From JANYGM01 sp043764015 (GTDB lineage Bacteria > Bacteroidota > Bacteroidia > Cytophagales > Thermonemataceae), in the NCBI GenBank assembly GCA_043764015.1, contig JAYUKY010000074.1, forward strand, positions 1-40,796: a stretch of DNA of 40,796 nt, read 5' to 3'. Within the stretch, counting starts at the first letter, position 1; the number at the start of each line of letters is the position of its first letter. This document shows positions 7,846 through 15,966 of the stretch, in pieces. Both the position numbers and the translations under genes were made by a program. The notes below the pieces were generated by a model. That model did not search any database. It was not told the DNA's origin and saw nothing but the letters and a program-made list of their open reading frames with translations.

Positions 7846-8538
7846 TTATGTTTTTTGTGAGGGGTTTTCTCCTAAAATTTTAAACAACAAATCCTCTAAA
7901 AAGTTTGCAGTAAATTCTGTTTTTATTTCTGGTGTAGAATCCGTGAGTTTTGGCAAAAAATCACTAAAAAATTGCTGATGATGTGCCGTTTCTATGAGTG
8001 TGCTACTCAAAGATTTTGGATATTGATAATTAGGATTATACTCACTAATTACGTCTGCAATTTTAGCGCAAAGCTGCTTATACGGCTTAAAAACCTCATT
8101 TTTATTGATTTCTTCAACATCTTTCACAAGATAAACTTTGCTACTTTCTGCTATCACAATTTTATTAAGGTTTTTCTTGTTGTAATCCCAATCTGTGGCA
8201 CTTTCTGGCAACTCGTGGGTGAGCAAATTAAGAATTATTTTGAGTTTTTTTGTGGTATCTGTTACATTTTGCAAACGAAAAACCACCAAAAACTCCATAT
8301 ACGACCAATACCAATTTAGAATATACAAAAGCAAACGGTGTTTGCTTCTAAAATACCTATAAACGGTAGCCTCTGTCGTATCAGCAATGACAGCAAGTTT
8401 TTTAAAGGTAAATTGTTCCAGTCCTATTTCATTGATAAGGTCAATACCTTTTTTGACAATATCACGCCCAATTTGACTGTTCTCTGGGTTTCGCAGAAAT
8501 ATTTTGTCATTTACCTGAAATTTTACTTGAAAGTCCAT
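7846..8538 (-). CDS. TetR/AcrR family transcriptional regulator
   Basis: A 230-residue protein with an N-terminal TetR helix-turn-helix. Residues 25-70 contain FTFKKLAVIADTTEATVYRY followed by FRSKHRLL, the standard DNA-binding signature. The C-terminal ligand-binding part is divergent, as is usual, so the inducer cannot be guessed. The HTH is preceded by about 20 extra residues. Upstream, three perfect tandem copies of TGATAATTAA (8563-8592) lie between a -7 box and the ATG, a natural place for an autoregulatory operator. The membrane-protein gene at 7359-7817 follows 28 bp downstream. Confidence 0.88.
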   Translation of the reverse strand: MDFQVKFQVNDKIFLRNPENSQIGRDIVKKGIDLINEIGLEQFTFKKLAVIADTTEATVYRYFRSKHRLLLYILNWYWSYMEFLVVFRLQNVTDTTKKLKIILNLLTHELPESATDWDYNKKNLNKIVIAESSKVYLVKDVEEINKNEVFKPYKQLCAKIADVISEYNPNYQYPKSLSSTLIETAHHQQFFSDFLPKLTDSTPEIKTEFTANFLEDLLFKILGENPSQKT

Positions 8539-8562
8539 TGAAATAATTTTATAATAATTGTG

Positions 8563-8592
8563 TGATAATTAATGATAATTAATGATAATTAA
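8563..8592. repeat. Three tandem TGATAATTAA decamers, possible TetR operator
   Basis: Perfect copies lie at 8563-8572, 8573-8582 and 8583-8592, about one helical turn each. They contain ATTAAT palindromes. They sit in the predicted leader of the TetR gene, downstream of the TATCTTTG box at 8618-8625. Confidence 0.6.
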
Positions 8593-8617
8593 ATTGTAGC
8601 TAATAGTTTATTTTTAG

Positions 8618-8625
8618 CAAAGATA
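8618..8625 (-). promoter_or_regulatory. Putative -7 box of the TetR gene
   Basis: The reverse strand reads TATCTTTG here, followed by CT. A -33 TTG at the right distance was not found. The predicted start point is about 70 nt before the TetR ATG. Confidence 0.5.
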
Positions 8626-8684
8626 GTAATTGTTTTTTATGATAAGTAAAACTTTCTTAGTTTTTTGTTAAAAAAACAGAATTT

Positions 8685-8692
8685 TATGTTTG
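8685..8692 (+). promoter_or_regulatory. Putative -7 box of the small membrane protein gene
   Basis: TATGTTTG lies 62 bp before the preferred ATG at 8755, with TTG at 8665-8667 (17-base spacer, shorter than usual). It argues against the in-frame start at 8665. Confidence 0.5.
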
Positions 8693-8754
8693 TTTTTTTC
8701 ATATATTTACGCCAAGTAATCAAAAACAATCTATCAAAAATAAATTTATCAAAA

Positions 8755-9198
8755 ATGAATAACCAAGAAAAACTTACATCAGAAGACATTTTGTTTTTGC
8801 AAAAAAATACAACCCAATACTACAAAAATGTAGCAATAATAGGCGGTTTCATAGCTTTTGTCATTGCTGGGCTTTTGCTTTGGTACAAAAATGAATTTAC
8901 TTACAAAGAAAACCTAGTATCCGTTTGCGTAGGTTTTGCTATGGTTTTGTATGTCTTTTTCAATGCTTTTAAAGAAAGTCAAAAACTCAAAAAAGAAATT
9001 GAAAACGGCTACAAAGAAATAATTTTGGACACAATAACCGTCAAACCATCACCTAAACAAAAATACACTATTATTGTCAGAAACATCACCTACGACCTCG
9101 CAAGGGAAGAATATGATAGTTTTGAGGAAAACGACAACATCAGAATTGAAATTACACCCATCACCAGAACTGTCATCAAAATCAGTAAACAAGTATAA
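8755..9198 (+). CDS. Two-helix membrane protein of unknown function
   Basis: A 147-residue protein. After a polar N-terminus come two hydrophobic helices (about 22-43 and 52-70). The rest is a basic and then beta-rich cytosolic or periplasmic tail (EIILDTITVKPSPK, RIEITPITRTVIKI) with a run of acidic residues EEYDSFEENDN. The topology resembles small proteins with two helices and a PH-like or beta-barrel tail, but no family is recognised. The ATG at 8755 is preferred to an in-frame non-ATG start at 8665, because the -7 box TATGTTTG lies between them and the extra 30 residues are of poor composition. Confidence 0.7.
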   Translation: MNNQEKLTSEDILFLQKNTTQYYKNVAIIGGFIAFVIAGLLLWYKNEFTYKENLVSVCVGFAMVLYVFFNAFKESQKLKKEIENGYKEIILDTITVKPSPKQKYTIIVRNITYDLAREEYDSFEENDNIRIEITPITRTVIKISKQV

Positions 9199-9223
9199 AG
9201 TTTGAGGTACTTTTTTAATGTAG

Positions 9224-9244
9224 AGATAAGGCATTGCCTTATCT
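9224..9244. repeat. Palindrome AGATAAGGC-ATT-GCCTTATCT
   Basis: A perfect 9-bp inverted repeat with a 3-base loop sits in the convergent gap after 9198. No T-run follows, so it is more likely a dispersed palindromic element than a terminator, though it could serve to separate the convergent transcripts. Confidence 0.5.
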
Positions 9245-9263
9245 AATGACAAACAATGTATTT

Positions 9264-9296
9264 ATTTCGCACCTCGTACTTCCAACTTCGTACCTA
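9264..9296 (-). repeat. GTACGAAGT-type repeat at the mtgA stop codon
   Basis: On the mtgA sense strand the TAG stop codon is itself the start of TAGGTACGAAGTTGG, followed by AAGTACGAGGTGCGAAAT. Near-identical copies follow the lpd stop (11953-11984) and the gapA stop (37703-37734), with a degenerate one at 26042-26064. Confidence 0.7.
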
Positions 9297-10058
9297 TTTA
9301 ATGTTCCAATAGCTTCTGCCGCCCAAAAGTCGCATTTGATAAGCTATTTGGTTTTGCCTTAAAAGCGTGTAACTTGTAGGATTTTTGATAGAATAAATAA
9401 TAGGATTTGGCAAAACTGCCGCAATACGTGCTGCTTCTGTAGGGATAATTTGTGAGGCGTTTTTCTTGTAAAAACGCTTTGCTGCTGCTTGTACACCAAA
9501 AGTGTTTTTACCTGTTTCTGCTACATTCAGGTAAACTTCCATAATGCGTTTTTTGCTCCAAATAGTTTCTATCAAAAACGTAAAATACACTTCTAAACCT
9601 TTCCTAAGCCAACTTCTGCCTTGCCACAAAAAAACATTTTTTGCAACTTGCTGACTTATGGTACTTGCGCCATATTTGGTTTTACTTGTCTTATTGCGCT
9701 CCATTGCACGCTCAATAGCCATAAAATCAAAGCCATTATGTGTAGGGAAATTTTGGTCTTCTGATGCAATAACAGCAATAGGCATATCTGGTGAAATATC
9801 TTCAATAGGTGTCCAATCATAATAAATAGTAGCTTCACCATTTTTGTCAAAAAGCCCATCTATACTCCTAGAAACCATTGTAAGCGTGAAAAATACAGGG
9901 ATAAAACGCAACACAATCACCCAAAAAATAGTTATACCAAAGAAATACAACGTAAATTTCAGCAAAAAATGTTTTATACGCTCTTTGAGTGGTTTTTTCT
10001 CTTTTGGTGGAATTATTTGCCTTTCTTCTTCTGGCAAAAATTCATCATATTCTTTCAT
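9294..10058 (-). CDS. mtgA: Monofunctional peptidoglycan glycosyltransferase
   Basis: This enzyme polymerises lipid II into glycan strands at the outer face of the inner membrane; it is the GT51 domain without a transpeptidase. Family motifs are in order: ASEDQNF (catalytic E100 and D101), GASTISQQVAKN (130-141), RKGLEVYFTFLIE (152-164, second Glu) and KKRIMEVYLN (169-178). One transmembrane anchor lies at about 36-60 after a charged cytoplasmic N-terminus. The length of 254 residues is typical of MtgA. The stop codon lies inside a dispersed GTACGAAGT repeat. A -7 box TAAATTTG is found upstream on the reverse strand (10104-10097). Confidence 0.93.
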   Translation of the reverse strand: MKEYDEFLPEEERQIIPPKEKKPLKERIKHFLLKFTLYFFGITIFWVIVLRFIPVFFTLTMVSRSIDGLFDKNGEATIYYDWTPIEDISPDMPIAVIASEDQNFPTHNGFDFMAIERAMERNKTSKTKYGASTISQQVAKNVFLWQGRSWLRKGLEVYFTFLIETIWSKKRIMEVYLNVAETGKNTFGVQAAAKRFYKKNASQIIPTEAARIAAVLPNPIIYSIKNPTSYTLLRQNQIAYQMRLLGGRSYWNIK

Positions 10059-10096
10059 TTATGCTTGTTGCTTTAATTTATATTGTTTCTGTGCCA

Positions 10097-10104
10097 CAAA
10101 TTTA
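10097..10104 (-). promoter_or_regulatory. Putative -7 box of mtgA
   Basis: The reverse strand reads TAAATTTG followed by TGGCAC, about 40 bp before the mtgA ATG. No good -33 element is seen. TGGCAC alone is not a sigma-54 site here, since no TTGC follows at the right spacing. Confidence 0.5.
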
Positions 10105-10180
10105 GCACTTTTTTAGCAAAATCTTTTTAATTTCATAAGAATAACCCAAAAAATCAGCAAAATAATTGCAGGTTTTTGAT

Positions 10181-10188
10181 TATCTTTG
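10181..10188 (+). promoter_or_regulatory. Putative -7 box of the 85-residue membrane protein
   Basis: TATCTTTG followed by CAC fits the Bacteroidota pattern, 25 bp before the ATG at 10213. There is no TTG at -33. Confidence 0.55.
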
Positions 10189-10212
10189 CACAAATAAATA
10201 ACTAAAAACTAA

Positions 10213-10470
10213 ATGAAATTAATTGATAGTCTGCTTTTGTCTGCTGCGGTGGGCTTTTTATTTATAGGTGTTCACAGGATTTTTGTTGATGGAAAAAATA
10301 GTTTCTACAATAATTATTGGATTTTTATGTTAATGTTGCTTTGTTTGTATGTTTTTAGCTGGAGAAGGAAAAAAAGAGAAGAACAAAATCTGAAGGATAA
10401 TAAAAATCAACCAAACCAACCAAAAAATAATCTCAAAACAACTTTAAAATCTGTAAAAAAGAAAAAATAA
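10213..10470 (+). CDS. Small two-helix membrane protein with basic tail
   Basis: An 85-residue protein of unknown function. It has two hydrophobic helices (about 5-22 and 33-49) separated by a short polar loop (VDGKNSFYNN). A highly basic, Lys/Asn/Gln-rich tail ends in KSVKKKK. By the positive-inside rule the tail should be cytoplasmic. A TATCTTTGCAC promoter element lies just upstream, which supports a real gene despite its size. It is separated from lpd by 85 bp. Confidence 0.6.
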   Translation: MKLIDSLLLSAAVGFLFIGVHRIFVDGKNSFYNNYWIFMLMLLCLYVFSWRRKKREEQNLKDNKNQPNQPKNNLKTTLKSVKKKK

Positions 10471-10555
10471 ATTTTAAGAAAAAATCTTATATTTACACAA
10501 AATTCTAAGAAAATCAACAAAAAAATCTTTAATTATACTAAAAATTTATATGTAT

Positions 10556-11950
10556 ATGAGCAAAAGTTATGACCTTATTGTAGTTGGAAGTGGTCCTGGT
10601 GGCTATGTAGCGGCTATTCGTGCCTCTCAACTGGGTATGAGTGTGGCTGTCGTTGAAGCTGCGGAACTTGGCGGAATTTGCCTAAATTGGGGTTGTATTC
10701 CTACAAAAGCACTCCTAAAATCTGCACAAGTTTTTGACTACATCAAGCACGCAAAAGATTATGGTATCAATGTTCCTGAGGCTGACGTAGATTTTACCGC
10801 TATGATTACTCGTAGTAGGAATGTCGCAGGCGGAATGAGCAAAGGAATTGAATTTCTTTTTAAGAAAAATAAAATTGATTTGATACAAGGTTTTGGTAAG
10901 CTCACCGCAGATAAAAAACTCTCCGTAAAAGATGCAAATGGTGTAAGTACTGTTTATGAAGCCAAGAATATTATCCTCGCAACGGGCGGACGTGCAAGAG
11001 AACTTCCCAATGTTAAGATAGATGATAAGAAAATAATAGGCTACCGCAGGGCTATGTTTATGGAAAAGCAGCCTAAAAAGATGGTTATTATGGGTTCTGG
11101 CGCAATAGGCGTAGAATTTGCTTATTTTTATAACTCTATTGGAACAGAAGTTACCATTGTAGAGTTTTTGCCTCGCATTGTGCCTAATGAAGATGAGGAT
11201 ATTTCTAAGGAATTGGAGAAAACTTACAAAAAATCTGGCATCAATATAATGGTTAATTCGTCTGTTGAAAGCATTGATACGGCTGGAGAAGGCTGTAAGG
11301 TGCATATTAAGACCGCAAATGGTATGCAAATAGTGGAATGTGATGTTGTACTTTCCGCTGTTGGAATGTCCACAAATTTGGAGGGCATTGGACTAGAAGA
11401 AGCGGGCGTTAAATTTGAAAAAGGGCGTGTTTTGGTAAATGATTTCTCCGAAACTAACATAAAAGGCATCTTTGCAATAGGCGACATCACGCACGGACCA
11501 GCTTTGGCTCACGTGGCATCTGCGGAAGGCATCATTTGTGTAGAGAAAATTGCAGGACACCACCCTGCGCCCCTCAATTATGCGAATATTCCTGGTTGTA
11601 CATATTGTCAGCCCGAGATTGCAAGTGTAGGAATGACAGAAAAACAAGCAAAAGAGGCAGGCTATGAAATAAAAGTTGGCAAATTCCCTTTTTCAGCGTC
11701 TGGTAAAGCAAGTGCAGCTGGCGTTAAAGGAGGTTTTGTTAAGGTTATTTTTGATGCAAAGTACGGTGAATGGTTAGGAGCGCATATGATTGGTGCAAAT
11801 GTTACTGAAATGATTGCAGAAGTTGTGGTTGCACGCAATTTGGAAACCACAGGACACGAAATTATCAAGTCCGTACACCCGCACCCCACCATGTCAGAGG
11901 CAATTATGGAGGCTACCGCAGCCGCTTATGGCGAAGTAATACATTTATAA
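10556..11950 (+). CDS. lpdA: Dihydrolipoyl dehydrogenase
   Basis: This is the E3 flavoprotein that re-oxidises dihydrolipoamide in pyruvate, 2-oxoglutarate and branched-chain dehydrogenase complexes and in glycine cleavage, passing electrons to NAD+. The FAD-binding GSGPGGY (11-17) is followed by the redox-active disulfide in GGICLNWGCIPTK (C42, C47). The NAD-binding fold contains GSGAIGVEFAYFYNSIG, and FAD contacts lie in FAIGDI. The C-terminal dimer interface carries HPHPTMSE, with H443 and E448 as the catalytic base pair. The first ATG is at 10550 (MYMSKS); the third codon, ATG 10556, is preferred by comparison with the family. TATATTTACAC at 10488 is a near-consensus promoter box. A GTACGAAGT repeat begins 3 nt after the stop. 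Confidence 0.95.
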   Translation: MSKSYDLIVVGSGPGGYVAAIRASQLGMSVAVVEAAELGGICLNWGCIPTKALLKSAQVFDYIKHAKDYGINVPEADVDFTAMITRSRNVAGGMSKGIEFLFKKNKIDLIQGFGKLTADKKLSVKDANGVSTVYEAKNIILATGGRARELPNVKIDDKKIIGYRRAMFMEKQPKKMVIMGSGAIGVEFAYFYNSIGTEVTIVEFLPRIVPNEDEDISKELEKTYKKSGINIMVNSSVESIDTAGEGCKVHIKTANGMQIVECDVVLSAVGMSTNLEGIGLEEAGVKFEKGRVLVNDFSETNIKGIFAIGDITHGPALAHVASAEGIICVEKIAGHHPAPLNYANIPGCTYCQPEIASVGMTEKQAKEAGYEIKVGKFPFSASGKASAAGVKGGFVKVIFDAKYGEWLGAHMIGANVTEMIAEVVVARNLETTGHEIIKSVHPHPTMSEAIMEATAAAYGEVIHL

Positions 11951-11952
11951 GG

Positions 11953-11984
11953 AGGTACGAAGTTAGAAGTACGAGGTACGAAGT
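11953..11984 (+). repeat. GTACGAAGT-type repeat after lpdA stop
   Basis: AGGTACGAAGTTAGAAGTAC followed by GAGGTACGAAGT begins 2-3 nt after the lpdA stop codon in the sense orientation. It is nearly the same sequence as the copies at the mtgA and gapA stop codons. Confidence 0.75.
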
Positions 11985-12002
11985 CATAAAATGTACCTAA
12001 AT

Positions 12003-12040
12003 AAAGAACTATTTTCACTAAACGAAAATAGTTCTTTGTT
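12003..12040 (+). terminator. Hairpin terminator after lpdA
   Basis: AAAGAACTATTTTC (12003-12016) pairs perfectly with GAAAATAGTTCTTT (12024-12037). Only a short T-run (GTTT) follows, so termination strength is uncertain. Confidence 0.6.
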
Positions 12041-12112
12041 TAATAGCTTAAAATGTGCAAATAAGCATTATTTATGCTAAATATTCTTTTGTTAAACGTC
12101 AAACTGTATTAA

Positions 12113-12158
12113 AAACCCTGAAAGGGTTTAACAATCATAACCCCACGTGAAACGTGGG
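12113..12158. repeat. Double-hairpin palindromic repeat (AAACCCTGAAAGGGTTT ... CCCACGTGAAACGTGGG)
   Basis: Two adjacent hairpins are present: AAACCC/GGGTTT (12113-12118 and 12124-12129) and CCCACGT/ACGTGGG (12142-12148 and 12152-12158), both with a GAA-containing loop. Paired hairpins of this kind behave like REP-type dispersed elements. They lie just before the start of the gene at 12195. No transposase is present in the window. Confidence 0.6.
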
Positions 12159-12194
12159 TAACAACAATAAAGCATTTAACCCACACAAAACACA

Positions 12195-12944
12195 ATGGAA
12201 ACCATAGAAAATAAATCTCCACAACCAGAAAATAACACAAATACCAGCCCTAACATCTCTGCAGCCAGCGTTTTTAAGATGGCGAGTAGTGCTTTTTTTA
12301 TTGCAACCTTCCGCCTTATCTTTTTTGTGGTGTTTGGCTTGTCGCTGAACATAGCTATCTTTATTTTTACTTCTAGTTATTTTGATGCGTGGAGAAATAA
12401 CAGTCTAAATCTCTTGACTAACATTTTAGGATGGATAGTTCCTATTTTGTTATTGTTAGTTTTTCCTGTTTTATTCTACCTTTTAGGGCAAAAACACGCC
12501 CTCAAAGCTGCTTTATTTCACGTTGTTAGTCGTTCTAAGGAGTTTTTGTTTGTTTATTTTGCAGATAAATTGTTTGAGTTTATCAACAAAAACCCTAAAA
12601 CCTCCGCAATGATTCAAGAAGGCAAACTCACAGAAGTAATCACGCAGACTTTGCCTAATTATTTAGAAAAATTGCAAGGTATGTCTTTCGTTTTTAAAGG
12701 GATATTCACAAAATTTGCCTCTAAAATTAACTTCAAAGAAATATTTGCTACGGCTCAAACTGTTTTGGGGGCAAACGCCAGCCCAGAAACGCTAAAAAAC
12801 TTTGTTGCACAAGAGGCTAATAAACGTATTCCTATAGCTTTTTTGTCGCCTGCTAGCTGGGTAGGGTTTTTTATCTTGACTATTATCAATTTATTGGTGT
12901 TTGCCGCTATTTATTTGCTAATGAAGGAGAAGATAGTTAGTTAA
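12195..12944 (+). CDS. Membrane protein of unknown function
   Basis: A 249-residue protein with an N-terminal polar, Asn/Pro/Ser-rich stretch and no signal peptide. Three hydrophobic helices lie at about 36-58, 70-95 and 222-243. A long soluble loop (about 100-215) is amphipathic and helical, with segments such as LTEVITQTLPNYLEKLQ and NKNPKTSAMIQEGK. No family is recognised. The arrangement, two helices then a cytosolic helical segment then a C-terminal helix, would suit a membrane-shaping or partner-binding role, but this is speculation. It is separated from the NUDIX gene by 53 bp made up of short-period repeats and may be co-transcribed with it. Confidence 0.7.
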   Translation: METIENKSPQPENNTNTSPNISAASVFKMASSAFFIATFRLIFFVVFGLSLNIAIFIFTSSYFDAWRNNSLNLLTNILGWIVPILLLLVFPVLFYLLGQKHALKAALFHVVSRSKEFLFVYFADKLFEFINKNPKTSAMIQEGKLTEVITQTLPNYLEKLQGMSFVFKGIFTKFASKINFKEIFATAQTVLGANASPETLKNFVAQEANKRIPIAFLSPASWVGFFILTIINLLVFAAIYLLMKEKIVS

Positions 12945-12959
12945 AATTAACGTAAAATA

Positions 12960-12994
12960 ATAACTCATAACTCATAATTTACAACTCATAACTT
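12960..12994. repeat. Short-period repeat (AACTCATA units) before the NUDIX gene
   Basis: Tandem variants of AACTCATA or AATTTACAACTCATAA end 3 bases before the NUDIX ATG at 12998. It belongs to the same family as the reverse-orientation tract at 3031-3085. Confidence 0.6.
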
Positions 12995-12997
12995 AAA

Positions 12998-13552
12998 ATG
13001 GATACTTCACACCTAAACAATCCTTGGAAAATACTAAATAGTGTCAATATTTATGATAATCCCTGGATTTCTGTCAAAGAAGATGCCGTACTAAACCCTG
13101 CAGGCAACAATGGCATCTACGGAACGGTACATTTTAAGAACAAAGCAATAGGAATTATCCCCTTAGACAAAGATAATTATACGTGGCTTGTGGGACAATA
13201 CCGTTATCCTCTCAATGAATATTCGTGGGAGATACCTATGGGAGGTGGAAATCCTAATGAAGATTTATTAGTGTCAGCAAAACGAGAACTCAAAGAAGAA
13301 ACTGGTTTGGTAGCTCACAAATGGACACAAATATTACGCATTCACACATCTAATTCTGTAACTGATGAGGAAGGTTTTGTATATTTAGCAGAAGATTTGC
13401 AGCAATACGAACCAGAATTTGAAGAAACAGAAAAGATAATTATCAAAAAAATACTTCTTACTGACGCTATTGAAATGGTAATGCAAGGGAAAATAACAGA
13501 TAGTATCAGTATGATAGGATTGCTTTTGCTTGCACGTTTAAAAAATATCTAG
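12998..13552 (+). CDS. NUDIX hydrolase, ADP-ribose pyrophosphatase-like
   Basis: It is predicted to hydrolyse a nucleoside diphosphate linked to another group, most likely ADP-ribose or an ADP-sugar, to AMP and a sugar phosphate in the cytoplasm. The 23-residue Nudix box G-x5-E-x7-REUxEExGU is perfect at residues 82-104, with metal-binding Glu in RELKEET. The upstream strands (GIIPLDKDNYTWLVGQYRYP, EIPMGGG) are typical of the ADP-ribose pyrophosphatase subgroup, which has 180-210 residues; this one has 184. The exact substrate is not decided by the sequence. The start ATG is preceded directly by a short-period repeat. Confidence 0.88.
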   Translation: MDTSHLNNPWKILNSVNIYDNPWISVKEDAVLNPAGNNGIYGTVHFKNKAIGIIPLDKDNYTWLVGQYRYPLNEYSWEIPMGGGNPNEDLLVSAKRELKEETGLVAHKWTQILRIHTSNSVTDEEGFVYLAEDLQQYEPEFEETEKIIIKKILLTDAIEMVMQGKITDSISMIGLLLLARLKNI

Positions 13553-13580
13553 TAAATAATATTTACCCTTAGTTATTAAA

Positions 13581-13790
13581 TGTAAATTGCCAAATAATTA
13601 AAATAAATACCCAAATAATTTTAATTTACTCCCTATTTATTTTAATTATTCCCCAAATAATTTTAATTATTCTACAAATAACTTTAATTTACTCCCTATT
13701 TATTTTAATTATTCTACAAATAAGTTTAATTTACTCCCTATTTATTTTAATTATTTTACAAATAATTTTAATTTATTGTCAAATAACATT
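13581..13790. repeat. Ten-unit 21-bp AT-rich tandem array in front of uvrB
   Basis: Contiguous 21-bp units run with unit starts at 13581, 13602, 13623, 13644, 13665, 13686, 13707, 13728, 13749 and 13770. Two alternating subtypes are visible, AATTTACTCCCTATTTATTTT and AATTATTCTACAAATAACTTT. No base is gained or lost between units. The period is two helical turns. The array fills the gap between the NUDIX stop and uvrB and ends 17 bp before the uvrB ATG. Confidence 0.88.
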
Positions 13791-13807
13791 TAATAATCTA
13801 CAATAAA

Positions 13808-15826
13808 ATGTTTAATCTTACTTCTCAATACGTTCCAACTGGCGACCAACCTTTAGCTATCCAAAAACTTGTAAAGGGTTTGCTAGATGGAGAACAATCA
13901 CAGACCCTTTTAGGCGTTACAGGGTCAGGCAAAACATTTACAGTTGCCAATGTTATACAACAAGTCCAACGCCCAACACTTGTACTTAGCCATAACAAAA
14001 CACTTGCTGCCCAATTATATGGAGAATTTAAGCAATTTTTCCCAGATAATGCCGTTGAATACTTTATATCTTACTATGATTACTACCAACCAGAGGCTTT
14101 TATGCCAAGTACAGGCACGTACATAGAAAAAGATTTAGCTATTAATGACGAAATTGAAAAATTACGTTTGCGTGCCACGTCTTCACTACTTTCAGGGCGC
14201 AGAGATGTAATAGTAGTTGCTTCCGTATCTTGCATATATGGGATAGGAAACCCAGAGGAGTTCGGTAAAAACGTAATACACCTCAAAATTGGTCAAGTAG
14301 TTCCAAGAAATCAATTTTTATATGCCCTCGTAAACATATTATACAGCCGTACAGAAGGAGAATTTGAGCGTGGAAACTTTAGAGTGAAGGGTGATACAGT
14401 AGATATTTACGTTGCGTATGCAGATTTTGCCTACCGTTTTCTATTTTTTGGAGATGAAATAGAAAGTATTCAACGCATAGACCCTTCGTCTGGCAAAAAA
14501 CAAGCTGATGAGAAAGAAGTATCAATATTTCCTGCCAATTTATTTGTAACAGGGCAAGAAGTATTACATCAAGCTATGAATGAAATACAAGATGATTTAG
14601 TAAAACAAGTTAAACACTTTGAACGAGAGGGAAGAGAGGAGGAAGCTAAACGTATTTTGGAGCGCACAGAGTTTGATTTGGAGATGATGCGGGAATTAGG
14701 CTACTGTTCTGGAATAGAAAATTATTCTAAATACTTTGATAGGCGCACCACAGGACAACGTCCTTTCTGTTTGATAGATTATTTTCCAAAAGATTTTTTA
14801 TTTATTGCAGATGAAAGCCACGTAACAATGCCTCAAATAAAAGCTATGTTTGGTGGAGATTTAGCACGCAAGACAAACTTAATAGAATATGGTTTCCGTT
14901 TGCCTTCTGCCCTAGATAACCGTCCATTAAAGTTTGATGAGTTTGAAACATTGATACCACAAGGAATATATGTCAGCGCAACACCTCAAAAATACGAACT
15001 AGAACTATCACAAGGCGTAATAGTTGAACAAGTTATCCGCCCCACAGGACTTTTAGACCCAGAAATATTTATAAGACCCACCGTAAACCAAATAGATAAC
15101 CTACTTGAAGAAATAGATAATACCATAAAACGAGGTGCGAGGGTGCTTGTTACAACACTTACCAAGCGTATGGCAGAAGAATTGTCTAAATATTTAGACA
15201 AAATGGGTGTAAAAGGTCGTTACATTCACTCTGAAGTAAAAACTTTGGAGCGTGTAGAGATACTTAGGGAGCTTCGTTTAGGTGTTTTTGATGTTTTGGT
15301 AGGTGTAAACTTGCTTAGAGAAGGTTTAGACTTGCCAGAAGTGGCACTTGTTGCTATTATGGATGCAGATAAAGAGGGATTTTTAAGAGATGAGCGTTCT
15401 TTAATACAAACTATTGGGCGTGCAGCACGTAATCAGGAGGGTAAAGTAATTATGTACGCCGACAAAATGACAGGTTCTATGGAGCGTGCTATATCAGAAA
15501 CAAATAGACGTAGAAAAGTGCAGACAGAATACAATAAAGTTCACAATATTACACCAAAAACTATCCTCAAATCAAAAGAAGCCATAATGGAACAGACAGG
15601 TATTGCAGATGCAAGCATATCAGCTAAAAACTATTATGCAGAATCTCTTAAAGAAACACTTATTACTGACCCTATTGTAGCCACAATGGACAAAACAGAA
15701 CTAGAAAAGCTTGTAAAACAAACGCAAAAGTCAATGGAAAAAGCTGCTAAGGAGCTTGACTTTGTGCAAGCGGCACGCTATCGTGACGAAATTGTAGAAC
15801 TAAAACAAATGATTAGCAAAAGATGA
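13808..15826 (+). CDS. uvrB: UvrABC system protein B (excinuclease subunit)
   Basis: This is the central damage-verification helicase-like subunit of nucleotide excision repair. UvrA loads it on distorted DNA, and UvrC then incises. Seen in order: the Walker A motif GVTGSGKT (36-43), the beta-hairpin YYDYYQPEAF (89-98) that inserts between strands, the helicase motif DESH (335-338), motif V/VI region GVNLLREGLDLPEV and QTIGRAARN, and a C-terminal UVR domain (about 628-665) that contacts UvrC. The 672-residue length is normal. The whole upstream gap is a 21-bp tandem array, and no TAnnTTTG box was found between it and the ATG, so the promoter is unresolved. The mismatch repair gene mutS lies nearby in convergent orientation. 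Confidence 0.97.
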   Translation: MFNLTSQYVPTGDQPLAIQKLVKGLLDGEQSQTLLGVTGSGKTFTVANVIQQVQRPTLVLSHNKTLAAQLYGEFKQFFPDNAVEYFISYYDYYQPEAFMPSTGTYIEKDLAINDEIEKLRLRATSSLLSGRRDVIVVASVSCIYGIGNPEEFGKNVIHLKIGQVVPRNQFLYALVNILYSRTEGEFERGNFRVKGDTVDIYVAYADFAYRFLFFGDEIESIQRIDPSSGKKQADEKEVSIFPANLFVTGQEVLHQAMNEIQDDLVKQVKHFEREGREEEAKRILERTEFDLEMMRELGYCSGIENYSKYFDRRTTGQRPFCLIDYFPKDFLFIADESHVTMPQIKAMFGGDLARKTNLIEYGFRLPSALDNRPLKFDEFETLIPQGIYVSATPQKYELELSQGVIVEQVIRPTGLLDPEIFIRPTVNQIDNLLEEIDNTIKRGARVLVTTLTKRMAEELSKYLDKMGVKGRYIHSEVKTLERVEILRELRLGVFDVLVGVNLLREGLDLPEVALVAIMDADKEGFLRDERSLIQTIGRAARNQEGKVIMYADKMTGSMERAISETNRRRKVQTEYNKVHNITPKTILKSKEAIMEQTGIADASISAKNYYAESLKETLITDPIVATMDKTELEKLVKQTQKSMEKAAKELDFVQAARYRDEIVELKQMISKR

Positions 15827-15827
15827 T

Positions 15828-15867
15828 TTTTAATTGTAAATTATGAATTGTGAATTGTAAATTAAAA
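15828..15867. repeat. Short-period repeat (AATTGTAAATTATG units) after uvrB
   Basis: Variants of AATTGTAAATT, ATGAATTG and TGAATTG start 1-2 nt after the uvrB TGA. A GTAGGGGCTGGGCTTGCC string that may be a fragment of another dispersed repeat follows near 15886-15903. Confidence 0.55.
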
Positions 15868-15966
15868 TACATTGTTTGTTAAAATGTAGGGGCTGGGCTT
15901 GCCACTGTCCAATATGCGTAAGCAACACGACAAATAAAATACCAAATAATAATCTTAATACTAAAC

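Noticed and set aside
12113..12158. Riboswitch upstream of the membrane-protein gene
   Set aside because: Two simple GAA-loop hairpins match no riboswitch class I know and look like a dispersed REP-type repeat.
13581..13790. CRISPR array
   Set aside because: The 21-bp units are contiguous and related to each other, with no unique spacers and no cas genes nearby.
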